Origin: Candidatus Sabulitectum sp.
Lineage (GTDB): Bacteria; Fermentibacterota; Fermentibacteria; Fermentibacterales; JCC-6
DNA: 18,575 bases
Assembly (NCBI GenBank): GCA_023136985.1
Contig: JAGLQD010000066.1
Span: 1-18,575, forward strand
Reading direction: 5' to 3'
Positions 1-8,311 of the stretch are shown one piece after another. The stretch's first letter is position 1. Each line of letters opens with the position of its first letter. The notes beneath the pieces were generated by a model. That model had not been told where the DNA came from. It searched no databases and saw only the letters and a list, made by a program, of their open reading frames with translations. A program made the translations under genes and the position numbers.

Positions 1-348
1 TTTTCCGATAATCTTGTCTTCACTGCCTGCGGGACTAACGGTTTACAGATATTCGACTTCTCCTCAGCGGGCTTCAGTGAAGAGGAGAACATGGATGCTT
101 TCTTTATGGAAGTTACTCCCAATCCCTCTAACGGTAATGCATCAGTACATTTTCAGCTTTCCCAACAATCCAATGTTCGGTTGAATATTTACGATATGTC
201 TGGACGACTGGTGGCCAAGCCCTTCAGCAGCATCTATACACCGGGGCAATGTAATATCGAACTGGGATATCTCCCCTCCGGGATCTACATCGCTTCCTTA
301 AACGCAGACGGCAAAACAGCCAGCAGACAATTTGCCGTTCTCAGATAG
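1..348 (+). CDS. C-terminal part of a secreted protein with a type IX secretion sorting domain (5' partial)
   Basis: The reading frame is open from the first base, so this is the end of a longer gene that begins outside the window. The first ~20 residues (NLVFTACGTNGLQIFDFS) look like the last blade of a beta-propeller of the LVIVD-repeat kind. After an acidic linker (EEEN) comes a ~75-residue beta-sandwich: the motif VTPNPSNG, then IYDMSGRLV, then LPSGIYI and a basic end. This is the order of the Por/T9SS type A C-terminal sorting domain, which in FCB bacteria directs proteins across the outer membrane and is usually removed there. An ATG at 91 lies inside this domain and is unlikely to be the true start. 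The protein's own function is not visible here. Confidence 0.8.
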   Translation, partial: FSDNLVFTACGTNGLQIFDFSSAGFSEEENMDAFFMEVTPNPSNGNASVHFQLSQQSNVRLNIYDMSGRLVAKPFSSIYTPGQCNIELGYLPSGIYIASLNADGKTASRQFAVLR

Positions 349-756
349 TGAAGTAGCTTTATGCCTTTTAGTTGTTCACCAGCCCATGGGATTTCCTGCG
401 GAACAGTGCGCAAGTGAATTATTGAACAGACCTGCTGACCAGCCATATTACCCGTATCTGATAAGAAGTAGTTCTTCTACCTGGAGCATTGATCACTGAA
501 ATTTCTCAAGACCCACATACACCACTATCACGGGCTCTACTTCGGAAAAATTGTATCGCTGCCGGGAAGAAACAGTAACCATTACTCGTTGTTGCTTCTG
601 GGAGTCTGCTTTCTGTTCCTGTAGCTCTCCTAAGGGATGATCCTTCTCAAATTTCGGTAGAGAAGGATCGCCCGGTAGATCAGGAGTCTTATGAACAGAG
701 CAGTTTTTACTCCGGAATCTTATCTGTGCTTTCTCCGGATCAGGTGATACAACCGG
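349..756. other. Intergenic region between two convergent genes
   Basis: No convincing gene is seen in this ~400-base gap between the 3' ends of two exported-protein genes. Its only clear structure is the inverted repeat at 634-673, listed separately. Confidence 0.6.
634..673. terminator. Hairpin, candidate bidirectional terminator
   Basis: GATCCTTCTC (639-648) and GAGAAGGATC (660-669) form a perfect 10-base inverted repeat around an 11-base loop. The stem can extend across a small internal mismatch, with GGG at 634-636 facing CCC at 671-673. It lies between two convergent genes, where a shared terminator is expected. No T-run follows on either strand, so a classical intrinsic terminator is not proven; it could instead be a small repetitive palindrome. 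Confidence 0.4.
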
Positions 757-2163
757 TTACCTCACGAGAACTGTTTTCTGGGTGTATACATTGTTTCCTG
801 CTGTTACCCGCAGTAGGTAGCACCCCACAGGAAGATCCACGGTGTTCCACAGCAGTGTGCCCCCGTTGGATGTTTCCTCTCGGGTCACTCTGCCCGTGTG
901 GTCGAAAAGCATTGCGTGAAATGAAACATCAGCACCATTACCGTTCAGCTGCACCGAGAGTGCTTCCCGGAAAGGGTTGGGGAAGGCAGTAACAGAAATC
1001 GGATCAACGCCTGCCGTGTGTGTTTCAATAGAAGTAACATCGTCTCTGTCTACGAAGAAAACCACGGGATCAGGGTCGCTAACTGTGAAGTATGCCACCC
1101 AGTAGCCATCCTGCGTACTGCACACAGAAATGCTTCCGTTGAAGACACCGGACACGCTCTCTGCTACCACATAAGTATAGTCATTCCAGCCGTTCTCGTA
1201 GTGACGGCATACGATGTCTGTGCCATTGCTCCATACCATAAGCATTCCAGGGTCATCAGGGTCTGCAGAAATGCAGGCTCCTCCAAAAGGACTGGGCGCT
1301 TCTCCTGTATAGGGCATGGTAGAAACGATTCCTGTTTCACAATCGTGAAGGGAATAATACACAGTTTCAGTTGAGTCACTCCATAGGAAGATTGCGTTTG
1401 AAGTGCAGGAACCTGATGTGATCAGCTGGGGAGATTCATTTTCATTGGTAGACCAGACAAGGGTGTCAGCAGTAAGATAAACAGCAGACGCTGTTGTATT
1501 GTGGCAGAGGGTAGCTATTCGCCAGGACGCCGGGGTGGGAGGCATAGACCCACCTGGAAAAAACTGTCTTGTTGCCATAACAGGATATCCCGAAGCATTC
1601 ATCACCGGATACACAATGAACATGAAGTCACTCATGTAATCTGATCCACTCACAGGGTAGGGATCCTCCAGTATAAGGGAATCACCCATTGTGATTAATC
1701 CTGATTCTGAAACGGTGTACTCGCTGGTCTGCCAGTGAAAGCTGGCTCCGCTGCTGGCGTAAGTAACTCTATACAATGCCAGCAGACCCAGAGCAGGGTT
1801 GGCGCTTCTTCTGAGAAGCCCTGTTCTACAGAACTCAGACATCTCTTCAAAAGAAACAGTATCTTCAATGACCATTGTTTCAGGATTCAGAGAAAACAAA
1901 GAGTCCCTTTTGGAAAACAACAGGTGAATACCGCCGGAAGGATCTTCTGTGATCGTTGATGAGACCCCGTCCTGGCAGTACAGAAAGACACGGCCGCCAA
2001 CCATAGAAGGTCCGTCATATCTACACACAATTCCGAATTCTCCAGAAATAGTCCAGGATAGCCACAAAATATCTGTGCCGTCGTCAGCAGGAGTAATATT
2101 CAGATTAGACGCAGCAAGACCATTCATCACGAACAAAGCCGTCATAGCCAGTAGATACTTCAT
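757..2163 (-). CDS. Secreted beta-rich protein with T9SS type A sorting domain
   Basis: This is a 468-residue exported protein. Residues 1-18 form a signal peptide: MKYLL followed by a hydrophobic core and small residues (AAS). The middle ~370 residues are beta-rich, with many Trp/Asp/Ser turns such as DILWLSW and MLMVWSNGTDIV, suggesting a propeller-like or repeat fold. No catalytic motif is recognised. The last ~75 residues are a sorting domain: FPNPFREALSVQ, then LFDHTGRV, then LPVGCYLLRV, ending KTVLVR. The ATG at 2163 is supported by GAAGGG seven bases upstream. The domain matches the one on the protein at the left edge, so both probably use the same secretion route to the surface or outside. 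It has no apparent link to the defence genes. Confidence 0.85.
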   Translation of the reverse strand: MKYLLAMTALFVMNGLAASNLNITPADDGTDILWLSWTISGEFGIVCRYDGPSMVGGRVFLYCQDGVSSTITEDPSGGIHLLFSKRDSLFSLNPETMVIEDTVSFEEMSEFCRTGLLRRSANPALGLLALYRVTYASSGASFHWQTSEYTVSESGLITMGDSLILEDPYPVSGSDYMSDFMFIVYPVMNASGYPVMATRQFFPGGSMPPTPASWRIATLCHNTTASAVYLTADTLVWSTNENESPQLITSGSCTSNAIFLWSDSTETVYYSLHDCETGIVSTMPYTGEAPSPFGGACISADPDDPGMLMVWSNGTDIVCRHYENGWNDYTYVVAESVSGVFNGSISVCSTQDGYWVAYFTVSDPDPVVFFVDRDDVTSIETHTAGVDPISVTAFPNPFREALSVQLNGNGADVSFHAMLFDHTGRVTREETSNGGTLLWNTVDLPVGCYLLRVTAGNNVYTQKTVLVR

Positions 2164-2195
2164 TGATCTGCCCTTCAGTTAATACCAGTTTCCCG

Positions 2196-2224
2196 AAAAT
2201 AGAATATCACAGCTATGGCGTCAA
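2196..2224 (-). promoter_or_regulatory. Sigma70-like promoter of the secreted-protein gene
   Basis: Read on the minus strand, TTGACG (2224-2219) is followed after 17 bases by TATTTT (2201-2196). The predicted start near 2190 leaves a ~25-base leader containing the GAAGGG ribosome site (2176-2171) before the ATG at 2163. The boxes are good but not perfect, so this is inference from spacing and position. Confidence 0.5.
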
Positions 2225-2427
2225 TAAAGCCTTCCCGCCCTGCTTCCGGAGAAGGATCTATTCACAGCAGTTCAGGTTATTGACAGAACTCAGTAATGAA
2301 GGTTTCCACATTCAGACATGAAGCTTGTGCCCCATATGAACGTGAACGGTGAAGAATATGCCCTCCAGTACTATTTCCTGTGCCGCCCTCCTTCAATACT
2401 AATATCCACACAACAGTTTATTGTTCC

Positions 2428-2456
2428 TTGACAATGATATGTATCAATATTATGAT
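2428..2456 (+). promoter_or_regulatory. Near-consensus sigma70 promoter with no room for a leader
   Basis: TTGACA (2428-2433), a 17-base spacer and TATGAT (2451-2456) make an almost perfect vegetative promoter. Only five bases separate the -10 box from the ATG at 2462, so transcription should begin at or within a base or two of the start codon. No Shine-Dalgarno sequence precedes that ATG. The promoter overlaps the palindrome at 2435-2459, a natural position for an operator. Confidence 0.65.
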
Positions 2457-2459
2457 ACA
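2435..2459. promoter_or_regulatory. Palindromic operator-like site overlapping the promoter
   Basis: TGTATCA (2440-2446) and TGATACA (2453-2459) are perfect inverted repeats with a six-base spacer. A further TGATA at 2435 forms a second palindrome with TATCA (2442-2446). Three alternating half-sites therefore cover the spacer and the -10 box of the promoter at 2428-2456. A dimeric repressor, possibly the adjacent protein itself, could bind here; that is inference. Confidence 0.45.
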
Positions 2460-2461
2460 GT

Positions 2462-2767
2462 ATGGATAAAAAACAATACGAAGAAGGAATCAAAGCAGTA
2501 AAACAAGAGATCACCAGCCTGGGCAACCTCCACCCCGGCTCCCTCACCATCCAGACCAGATCCCACGGGGGCGAATACCACCACCTCAGCTTCAGCCACA
2601 TGGGCAAGGGCCACACCCTGTACATCAGAAACAGGGATGTAGAACAAGTAAAAAAAGAAATGGAGAACTACACAAAGTTCAGGGAACTAACAGACAAGCT
2701 AATCACCCTGGAAATCGAATACGCTAAGTACAGACGGACACAAACCACAAACAAGAACCTCCGGTAA
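2462..2767 (+). CDS. Small cysteine-free protein resembling the DUF6788 family
   Basis: This 101-residue protein has a lysine-rich N-terminal helix, a central beta segment (YHHLSFSHMGKGHTLYIR, residues ~39-57) and a C-terminal alpha-helical half (DVEQVKKEMENY through LEIEYAKYRR). The pattern 'Y-x-L-S-(F/Y)-x-H-K/M-G-K-x-x-T-x-Y-(I/V)' followed by a helical hairpin recalls DUF6788, a short family often found near transposable elements, whose function I do not know. The Cys-rich motif I associate with that family before the beta segment is absent: there is no cysteine at all. The ATG lies directly at the predicted transcription start. Composition matches the GC-richer left flank. No transposase is visible next to it. 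The family call is from memory of its pattern and only moderately sure. Confidence 0.6.
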   Translation: MDKKQYEEGIKAVKQEITSLGNLHPGSLTIQTRSHGGEYHHLSFSHMGKGHTLYIRNRDVEQVKKEMENYTKFRELTDKLITLEIEYAKYRRTQTTNKNLR

Positions 2768-3301
2768 AACAAAAAACAACACACCGGGCACGGCTCCAGA
2801 AACAGGATACCATGTTACCAAAATTCCACCCAGTTGATGAGCGACAATCAATACGAAGGGAAGAAATAGATGACGCTTGACACCCAGTACACATCCCGCA
2901 CCTGGGACACTCAAGCCTTGAATTCACCTATGCATTATTTGCTTACGCTTTTCATGGACTCCAATGGATCGGGGAGTTTATACTGAAGCTTTTCTTGAGC
3001 AAGGAGAACGGGTGAAATACAATGATTAGCCGAAGTTAATAGCTTCTTACAGAGTTTGCGAACAGTTTAGTAAGCAATTGATTGGTGGTCTTCCTATGGA
3101 CAATTGTTTAAAAGAAACCAAATCACTGAGATTTGAAACATAGACGCTACTTCTATTTACTTCTCTTGGCCGATCATATATTTTATCAGTTGCTGGTGAG
3201 TTATACTCTTCATGGCATTTTTTTCTAGGAGGTAGTATCCAAGAACCACTTTTTCAAAGGGCTATTATTATTGAAAGTCTTTCTCGAAATGGATGTAAAT
3301 T
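2768..3301. other. Gene-free stretch with short broken reading frames (possible decayed gene)
   Basis: No intact gene is seen. A frame starting with ATG at 2812 (MLPKFHPVDERQ...) is cut by TGA at 2878 and stays open again to 3013. Another frame runs open from about 2935 to 3317 apart from TAG codons at 3027 and 3141; its last 57 codons have protein-like content (e.g. SWHFFLGGSIQEPLFQRAII) and overlap the start of the next gene. These may be remnants of one or two dead genes or chance in AT-rich DNA. Base composition shifts here from the GC-richer flank to the AT-richer island. I found no clear promoter for the next gene; TATACT at 3202 has no good -35 partner. Confidence 0.4.
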
Positions 3302-4066
3302 ATGGCGAAATTTCTAGATACTCAAGGAGTCTCCTATTTTCTGGGTCAGCTAATAAACAATTCCAAAGACAAACTTTACCTAATTAGTCCATATTTGCAA
3401 CTAAATAATCAGCTGAAGATAGCATTAGCTGACAAAGCTAAATTTCGACTTGATATAGTTATGATTTATGGCAAAGTCGCAGATTTAAATCCGATAGACA
3501 GTGAGTGGCTAGAAAGTACTGAAGATATCAAATTGCTATTCCATCAGGATTTGCACGCCAAATGTTACATCAGCGAAAGTGAAGCTATTGTAACCTCAAT
3601 GAATCTGTATATGTTCTCGCAGCAGAACAATGTCGAGATGGGTATATATGTATCAAAGAAGGATGATGAAGAATTGTTTAATAGTATTCTAAAGGAAGCA
3701 GATAAAATCAAAAGGGGCAGTGAGCACAGAAGGATATCTATTCAAAAAGTACCTGATACAGTGGACATGCCAAAACAGGACTTTGATAACACTTCCCCCA
3801 ATACTCAAACTTCCAAGAATATTGTAACAGACTATTCCGACTCTAATTTCAAATCAACAAGCGGCCTTGCAAAAACAATAGGAACATCAAGCAAACATCT
3901 ATTTCAAGTGCTTCAGGAAAATGGGTGGATTATTAAGGATGACAAATCCTGGGTTCTAACCGAAATTGGAGAGCAACACGGAGGGCAGATGAAAAGTGGG
4001 CAGTATGGAGAGTATGCTGCTTGGCCAGAAGAGATCTTCAGCGAAATTTTTGATTTACTAGATTAG
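3302..4066 (+). CDS. PLD-fold nuclease-like protein with C-terminal winged-helix-like segment
   Basis: The protein has 254 residues. Residues ~10-120 fit a phospholipase D-type domain: LYLISPYLQ (strand), then LHAKCYI with the H85-x-K87 signature, then a TSMN segment (98-101) where the family has GSxN, then VEMGIYV. The acidic residue after HxK is Glu92 rather than the usual Asp. Only one HxK motif is present, so an active site would need a homodimer, as in Nuc and the restriction enzyme BfiI. A polar linker (~125-180) leads to a region at ~185-250 (SGLAKTIGTSSKHLFQVLQENGW ... LTEIGEQHGG ... YAAWPEEI) that resembles DNA-binding domains at the end of phage antirepressors. The ATG at 3302 has a weak ribosome site. 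Next to a cytosine methyltransferase it is the obvious candidate for the DNA-cutting partner, but activity is inference. Confidence 0.65.
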   Translation: MAKFLDTQGVSYFLGQLINNSKDKLYLISPYLQLNNQLKIALADKAKFRLDIVMIYGKVADLNPIDSEWLESTEDIKLLFHQDLHAKCYISESEAIVTSMNLYMFSQQNNVEMGIYVSKKDDEELFNSILKEADKIKRGSEHRRISIQKVPDTVDMPKQDFDNTSPNTQTSKNIVTDYSDSNFKSTSGLAKTIGTSSKHLFQVLQENGWIIKDDKSWVLTEIGEQHGGQMKSGQYGEYAAWPEEIFSEIFDLLD

Positions 4067-4267
4067 AGTTGCATATCGTAGTGAATTCCCTCCACTTCAT
4101 GGCTCATAGCCTCTCTCACACAAAAGTAAGTAAACTTCTCGGAGAAAAAGATCAGGAGGGGTATTTTCTTTCTAGAGTAGATAAACTGGTCACGATGAAC
4201 TATACTACAGCTGGTAGTAATCACTCGCTAATATTGGACAAAATATGTGTGTTCTTTTCGGAGGGAC
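4067..4267. other. Spacer before the methyltransferase gene
   Basis: This 201-base gap interrupts an otherwise tightly packed gene group, so it may hold a second promoter. TATACT occurs at 4201 but lacks a good -35 box at the right distance. A 74-codon open frame from a TTG at 4069 crosses it and ends inside the next gene at 4293; it has no recognisable domain and I do not call it a gene. Confidence 0.35.
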
Positions 4268-5311
4268 ATGAAGAGAAAACTAATTGCTGTTGACATGTAT
4301 AGTGGGTGTGGTGCTGTCACGGAAGGGCTCAAATCTTTTTTCAATGTGGTGGCTGCAATTGATAATGACCCAGTAGCAGCGTCTTCATATTGCGCCAATC
4401 ATCCATCAGTACATTTCTTCGAGCAAGAAATATCTGGGCTCTCACCTGATGCTGTTAAAGCAGTGATAAAAGAAAATCAAATTGATTTGCTTGTTGTTTG
4501 TGCTCCATGCCAGCCATTCAGCAGCCAGAATTCAGGAAAAGGTATGGATGATCGTGTATCTCTTATTCTCCAATCGATCCGTTTTGCAGCAGTGCTGAAA
4601 CCACGACTAATATTTTTTGAGAATGTCAGCGGACTTATGACTTCCCGCCACTCGGAAGTATTGTCTCAACTTCGCACAGGGCTTTTAGATCTAGGCTTCT
4701 CTAATTGGTATGGTCCAATAAAAATAAATGCTGCTGATTATGGCGTTCCTCAGCGTAGACAACGATTTATAATGATGGCAGCACAAGATGATGTTTCTCC
4801 TCCTGATATTCCCCTGCCCACTACTCCGGAAAACCACAGAATCCACGTAAGTGATGTGATAAGTGATTTGCAACGATTACAATCGGGAGAAGCTAGCAGT
4901 ACTGATCCTCTACATTTTGCAAGAAACCATAGATCTATAGCTCTTCAACGATTCAAACTCATTCCCCAAAATGGAGGATCTAGATCAGCTTTGCCCCAAC
5001 GACTTGAACTTGAATGCCACAAACATCATAACGGACATCCAGATGTCTATGGCCGCATGTCATTGGATGAAGTTGCGCCAACGCTGACTTCTGGGTGTAC
5101 AGATGCAACACGCGGACGTTTCGTACACCCTACGGATGATCGTTCGATTACTCTACGCGAAGCAGCGAGACTTCAAACATTTCCAGATAGTTACAAATTT
5201 GATGGCAGTCCACAGTCAATAGCAAGACAAATCGGAAATGCAGTTCCCATTGAATTTGTTAAGATTCTAGGAAAAGTAATGAATAGCTGCTTACTAGCAG
5301 AAGGGCAATAA
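4268..5311 (+). CDS. DNA (cytosine-5) methyltransferase
   Basis: The enzyme transfers a methyl group from S-adenosylmethionine to carbon 5 of cytosine in a specific DNA site. All core motifs appear in order in 347 residues: motif I DMYSGCG, motif II AIDNDP, motif IV APCQPFS with the catalytic Cys, motif VI ENVSG, motif VIII QRRQRF, then a short target-recognition region, VAPTLTSGC (motif IX) and QIGNAVP (motif X). The length is ordinary for a Dcm-type enzyme. I chose the ATG at 4268 because GGAGGG lies just upstream and motif I follows at once; an in-frame ATG at 4247 adds seven residues without a ribosome site. It is followed after six bases by the GHKL ATPase gene, so the two are surely co-transcribed. 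It probably marks host DNA as self for the module encoded around it. The target site cannot be read from sequence. Confidence 0.93.
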   Translation: MKRKLIAVDMYSGCGAVTEGLKSFFNVVAAIDNDPVAASSYCANHPSVHFFEQEISGLSPDAVKAVIKENQIDLLVVCAPCQPFSSQNSGKGMDDRVSLILQSIRFAAVLKPRLIFFENVSGLMTSRHSEVLSQLRTGLLDLGFSNWYGPIKINAADYGVPQRRQRFIMMAAQDDVSPPDIPLPTTPENHRIHVSDVISDLQRLQSGEASSTDPLHFARNHRSIALQRFKLIPQNGGSRSALPQRLELECHKHHNGHPDVYGRMSLDEVAPTLTSGCTDATRGRFVHPTDDRSITLREAARLQTFPDSYKFDGSPQSIARQIGNAVPIEFVKILGKVMNSCLLAEGQ

Positions 5312-5317
5312 TACCAA

Positions 5318-8311
5318 ATGGCAAATATTCGTGTTCGAGCAAGGGCTGTAGAAATGCTAGGTCGTCAACAAATAGCCGGCATTCCAACTGCATTACATGA
5401 GCTGCTCAAGAATGCACATGATGCTTATGCCGATCAAGTCGAAGTAGATTTCTTCCGTCAAGACAAATCCCTGCTAATTCGAGACGATGGCGTGGGCATG
5501 ACTCTGAATGAATTCGAAACAAGATGGTTAACTCTTGGAACAGAAAGTAAGCTTGAAGGCAATGCGATCAAACCGCCTTACACAGATCCCCATAAACCGT
5601 TGAGACCTGTTCTAGGTGAAAAGGGTATTGGCAGACTCGCTATTGCTGCTATTGGACGCCCAATGCTCATTCTTACCAGGGCGGAACGAAATGGAAAACT
5701 GAAAAACCTTGTAGCCTGTTTTATTCACTGGGGTCTTTTTGAAATTCCTGGTCTTGACCTTAGTGAAATCGAGATTCCCGTTTTGGAATGGACTCACCCT
5801 GGACTACCGGATCAATCCTTCATTACTAACCTAATTGGTAGAATCGAAAGCAATGTAAGAACCCTTGCAAATAGAATACCTTCTAATAAAAGAAGAGAAA
5901 TCTTAAATGATCTAGATGAGTTTAAAATTGCTCCCGATAAACTATATCCCCTTCTTGGAGGGCTTACATTGGATCTCAATCGGGGGACTCATTTCTTCAT
6001 ACGTCCAGTTGATTCAATTCTTGAATTGGATATAGATGATTCATCAGACAGCTATGCTTCTCCACTAAAGAAAAATTTGATTGGATTTTGCAATTCAATG
6101 ACACCCAGTGCTCCACTTCCAGCAATTACTATTTCCTTCAGAGACCACAGACGGGATGGAAGAATTATTGATCTTATTGACCCAGAGCATGAATTTTTCA
6201 CTCCTGCAGATTACAAAGCAGCAGACCATCATTTCGAAGGTAGCTTTGATGAATTTGGGCAGTTTACTGGCACAATTAAGGTCTATGGAGCGGATCCTAT
6301 TAAATATGTTTTGGCTTGGTCAGAGGCTAAAGGGCGACCTACTAAATGTGGACCATTCAGTTTCAAAATGGCCTATGTTCAAGGAAATCAAAGTGAATCA
6401 AAATTACCACCAGAACTGTATGGCCCACTGGTACAGAAGCTTAATCAAATAGGAGGTCTATATGTATATCGAGATAATATTCGTATTCTTCCTTACGGTA
6501 ACTCTGATTATGATTGGGTAAATATAGAAAAACGACGAACATTAGCTGCAAAAGACTATATCTTCAGCTATAGGCGTCTGTTTGGAATTGTTGAAATCAC
6601 TAAGCAGAACAATAATCAACTAATTGAAAAAGCTGGTAGAGAGGGCTTTATGGAGAATAAAGCCTATAAAGAAATGCGTGCTCTAATTCAATACTTCCTC
6701 ATAGAAGTGGTCAGAGAGCATTTTCGTAAAGGTTCTGATCAAGCAGCCAATTACTGGCAAGTTAAAAATGAGTTTAAGAAGCAGCATAAACTTCTACAAG
6801 CCCGTAACAAAAGAGTTGGAGTGCGAAAGAAGCAATTCGCAGCAGATCTTGGTAATTTCTTCCAGAAACTGGAGACAAACAAGCCAGAGCAAGATATAAC
6901 AAAACTAAACTCCTTCGTTGAAGATCGAATTTCTGCGATTAGCCTTCTTTCTGATGAAAATGAAGCTGGGCGTCAAATCCTGCTTTTTGAATCCGAGTTT
7001 AAATGTAAGTTCAGTGATTTGAAGAATGAGTATAGGATAGTACGGCCAAGAGGAATTGGTTTAACAAAAAATCAATTATCTAACTGGAATGCATATTGCA
7101 GAGAATTTCATATTTTAGAAGAAAAGTACTTCTCTCCCCTATTAAACTCAACAAGATCTGAAATAACTTCGCAATTTAATACAATATCAAATATAGTTTT
7201 CAAGCGAAAGCGAATTGATCAAGCTCTTGAGGGTATCAAGGATACTACCGACAAAAAGGCAAAGCAGTTGCAGAAAAAAACACAAAGTGAAGTGCTTGGC
7301 TTAAATGAGCGAATCCTTTCTGAAATCAGAGAGCATATCGCAAATCTTCAAACATCTATTCAAACAACTTTATCTGACTTTGAGAAATTAGACATAGCAG
7401 AGTTTACTGATGTAGAATTACTGGTGATTCAATCAAATTATGAAGACAAATTAGAAAAGGTTTCACTGGAAGAAATATCTTCAATAGAAAATGTTAGAAG
7501 TCAGATCAACATGTTGAGTGAAGCATTGCTTAATGATGAGTCTATTACCGATGTCACTGTCGCCCTCGAGGAACGCGCTGAGAATTTCAAAGAACAACTC
7601 GATCTTTACGCAGAGATGGCCCAGATTGGTACTGCAGTAGGAATCTTACAACATGAGTTCTCGAGTACCTTCACATTAATGGAAAATAATATTAAGCAGT
7701 TACGCGGCTGGGCCTCCACAAACCCTCGTCTTGGAGAATTGTATAAACATATCAGAAATAATTTTCAGCATCTAGATGAATATATGACGATGTTCAAACC
7801 TTTCAATAGACGTATGCACAGACGCAAGATCAACATCCCTGGTCAAGAAATACGATTTTTCCTTAAACGATTATTCGAGGACAGGTTGAAGCGGCATAAT
7901 GTGACAATCATTGGAACTAAAGCTTTCGACAACACTTCTATTTATGCGTATCCATCCACCATTTATCCTTGTTTTGTCAACCTCGTTGACAACTCAATTT
8001 ACTGGCTAACAAAGGATACTGATGGAATTCCGAGAGTGACAAAAAAACCAAAAAACATTTACTTGGATGCTGACGAAATGGGTGTAACCGTTAGAGATAA
8101 TGGTCCTGGAATAAAAAGTATGATAGCAGATCGTATCTTTGATTTTGGGTACACTCGAAAGAAGAATGGAAGAGGCATGGGATTGTATATATCAAGGGAA
8201 ATTCTAAGAAGAGAAAATCTTGATCTGATACTCGATAATCCCAAACAAGGACGTCATTCAACATTTCGTATCGTAACAACAGATATAAGTAATGAGGTTA
8301 ATAATGCCGAC
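5318..8311 (+). CDS. Double-GHKL protein: MORC-like ATPase fused to a histidine-kinase module
   Basis: The protein has 998 residues; the coordinates leave out the stop codon. The N-terminal ~140 residues are a GHKL ATPase of Hsp90/MutL/MORC type: N-box HELLKNAHDAYAD (E28, N32), G1 box DDGVGM (56-61) and G2 box GEKGIGRLA (100-108). A middle region with beta-rich segments follows, then a long charged helical part (~480-760, likely coiled coil). The C-terminus repeats a GHKL fold in histidine-kinase style: H-box LQHEFS with His779, N-box NLVDNS (888-893), DNGPGI (927-932) and FDFGYTRKKNGRGMGL (941-956). His779-Glu780 matches the His-Glu/Asp pair of phospho-accepting helices. No membrane segment is seen, so it is likely cytoplasmic. 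It sits six bases after the methyltransferase gene and overlaps the receiver-like gene. I infer that the MORC-like clamp senses DNA or a phage and the kinase part signals to the next protein. Confidence 0.8.

Noticed and set aside
726..2182. Several plus-strand open frames of 60-120 codons
   Set aside because: They are antisense to the well-supported secreted-protein gene at 757-2163 and have low-complexity, Cys/His-rich content typical of shadow frames.
4069..4293. 74-residue reading frame starting with TTG between the PLD and methyltransferase genes
   Set aside because: It has no ribosome site or recognisable domain and runs into the methyltransferase start; more likely a chance open frame.
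4268..5311. Vsr mismatch-repair endonuclease paired with the methyltransferase
   Set aside because: Neither neighbour has a Vsr-like fold or motifs; the upstream protein carries a PLD HxK motif.
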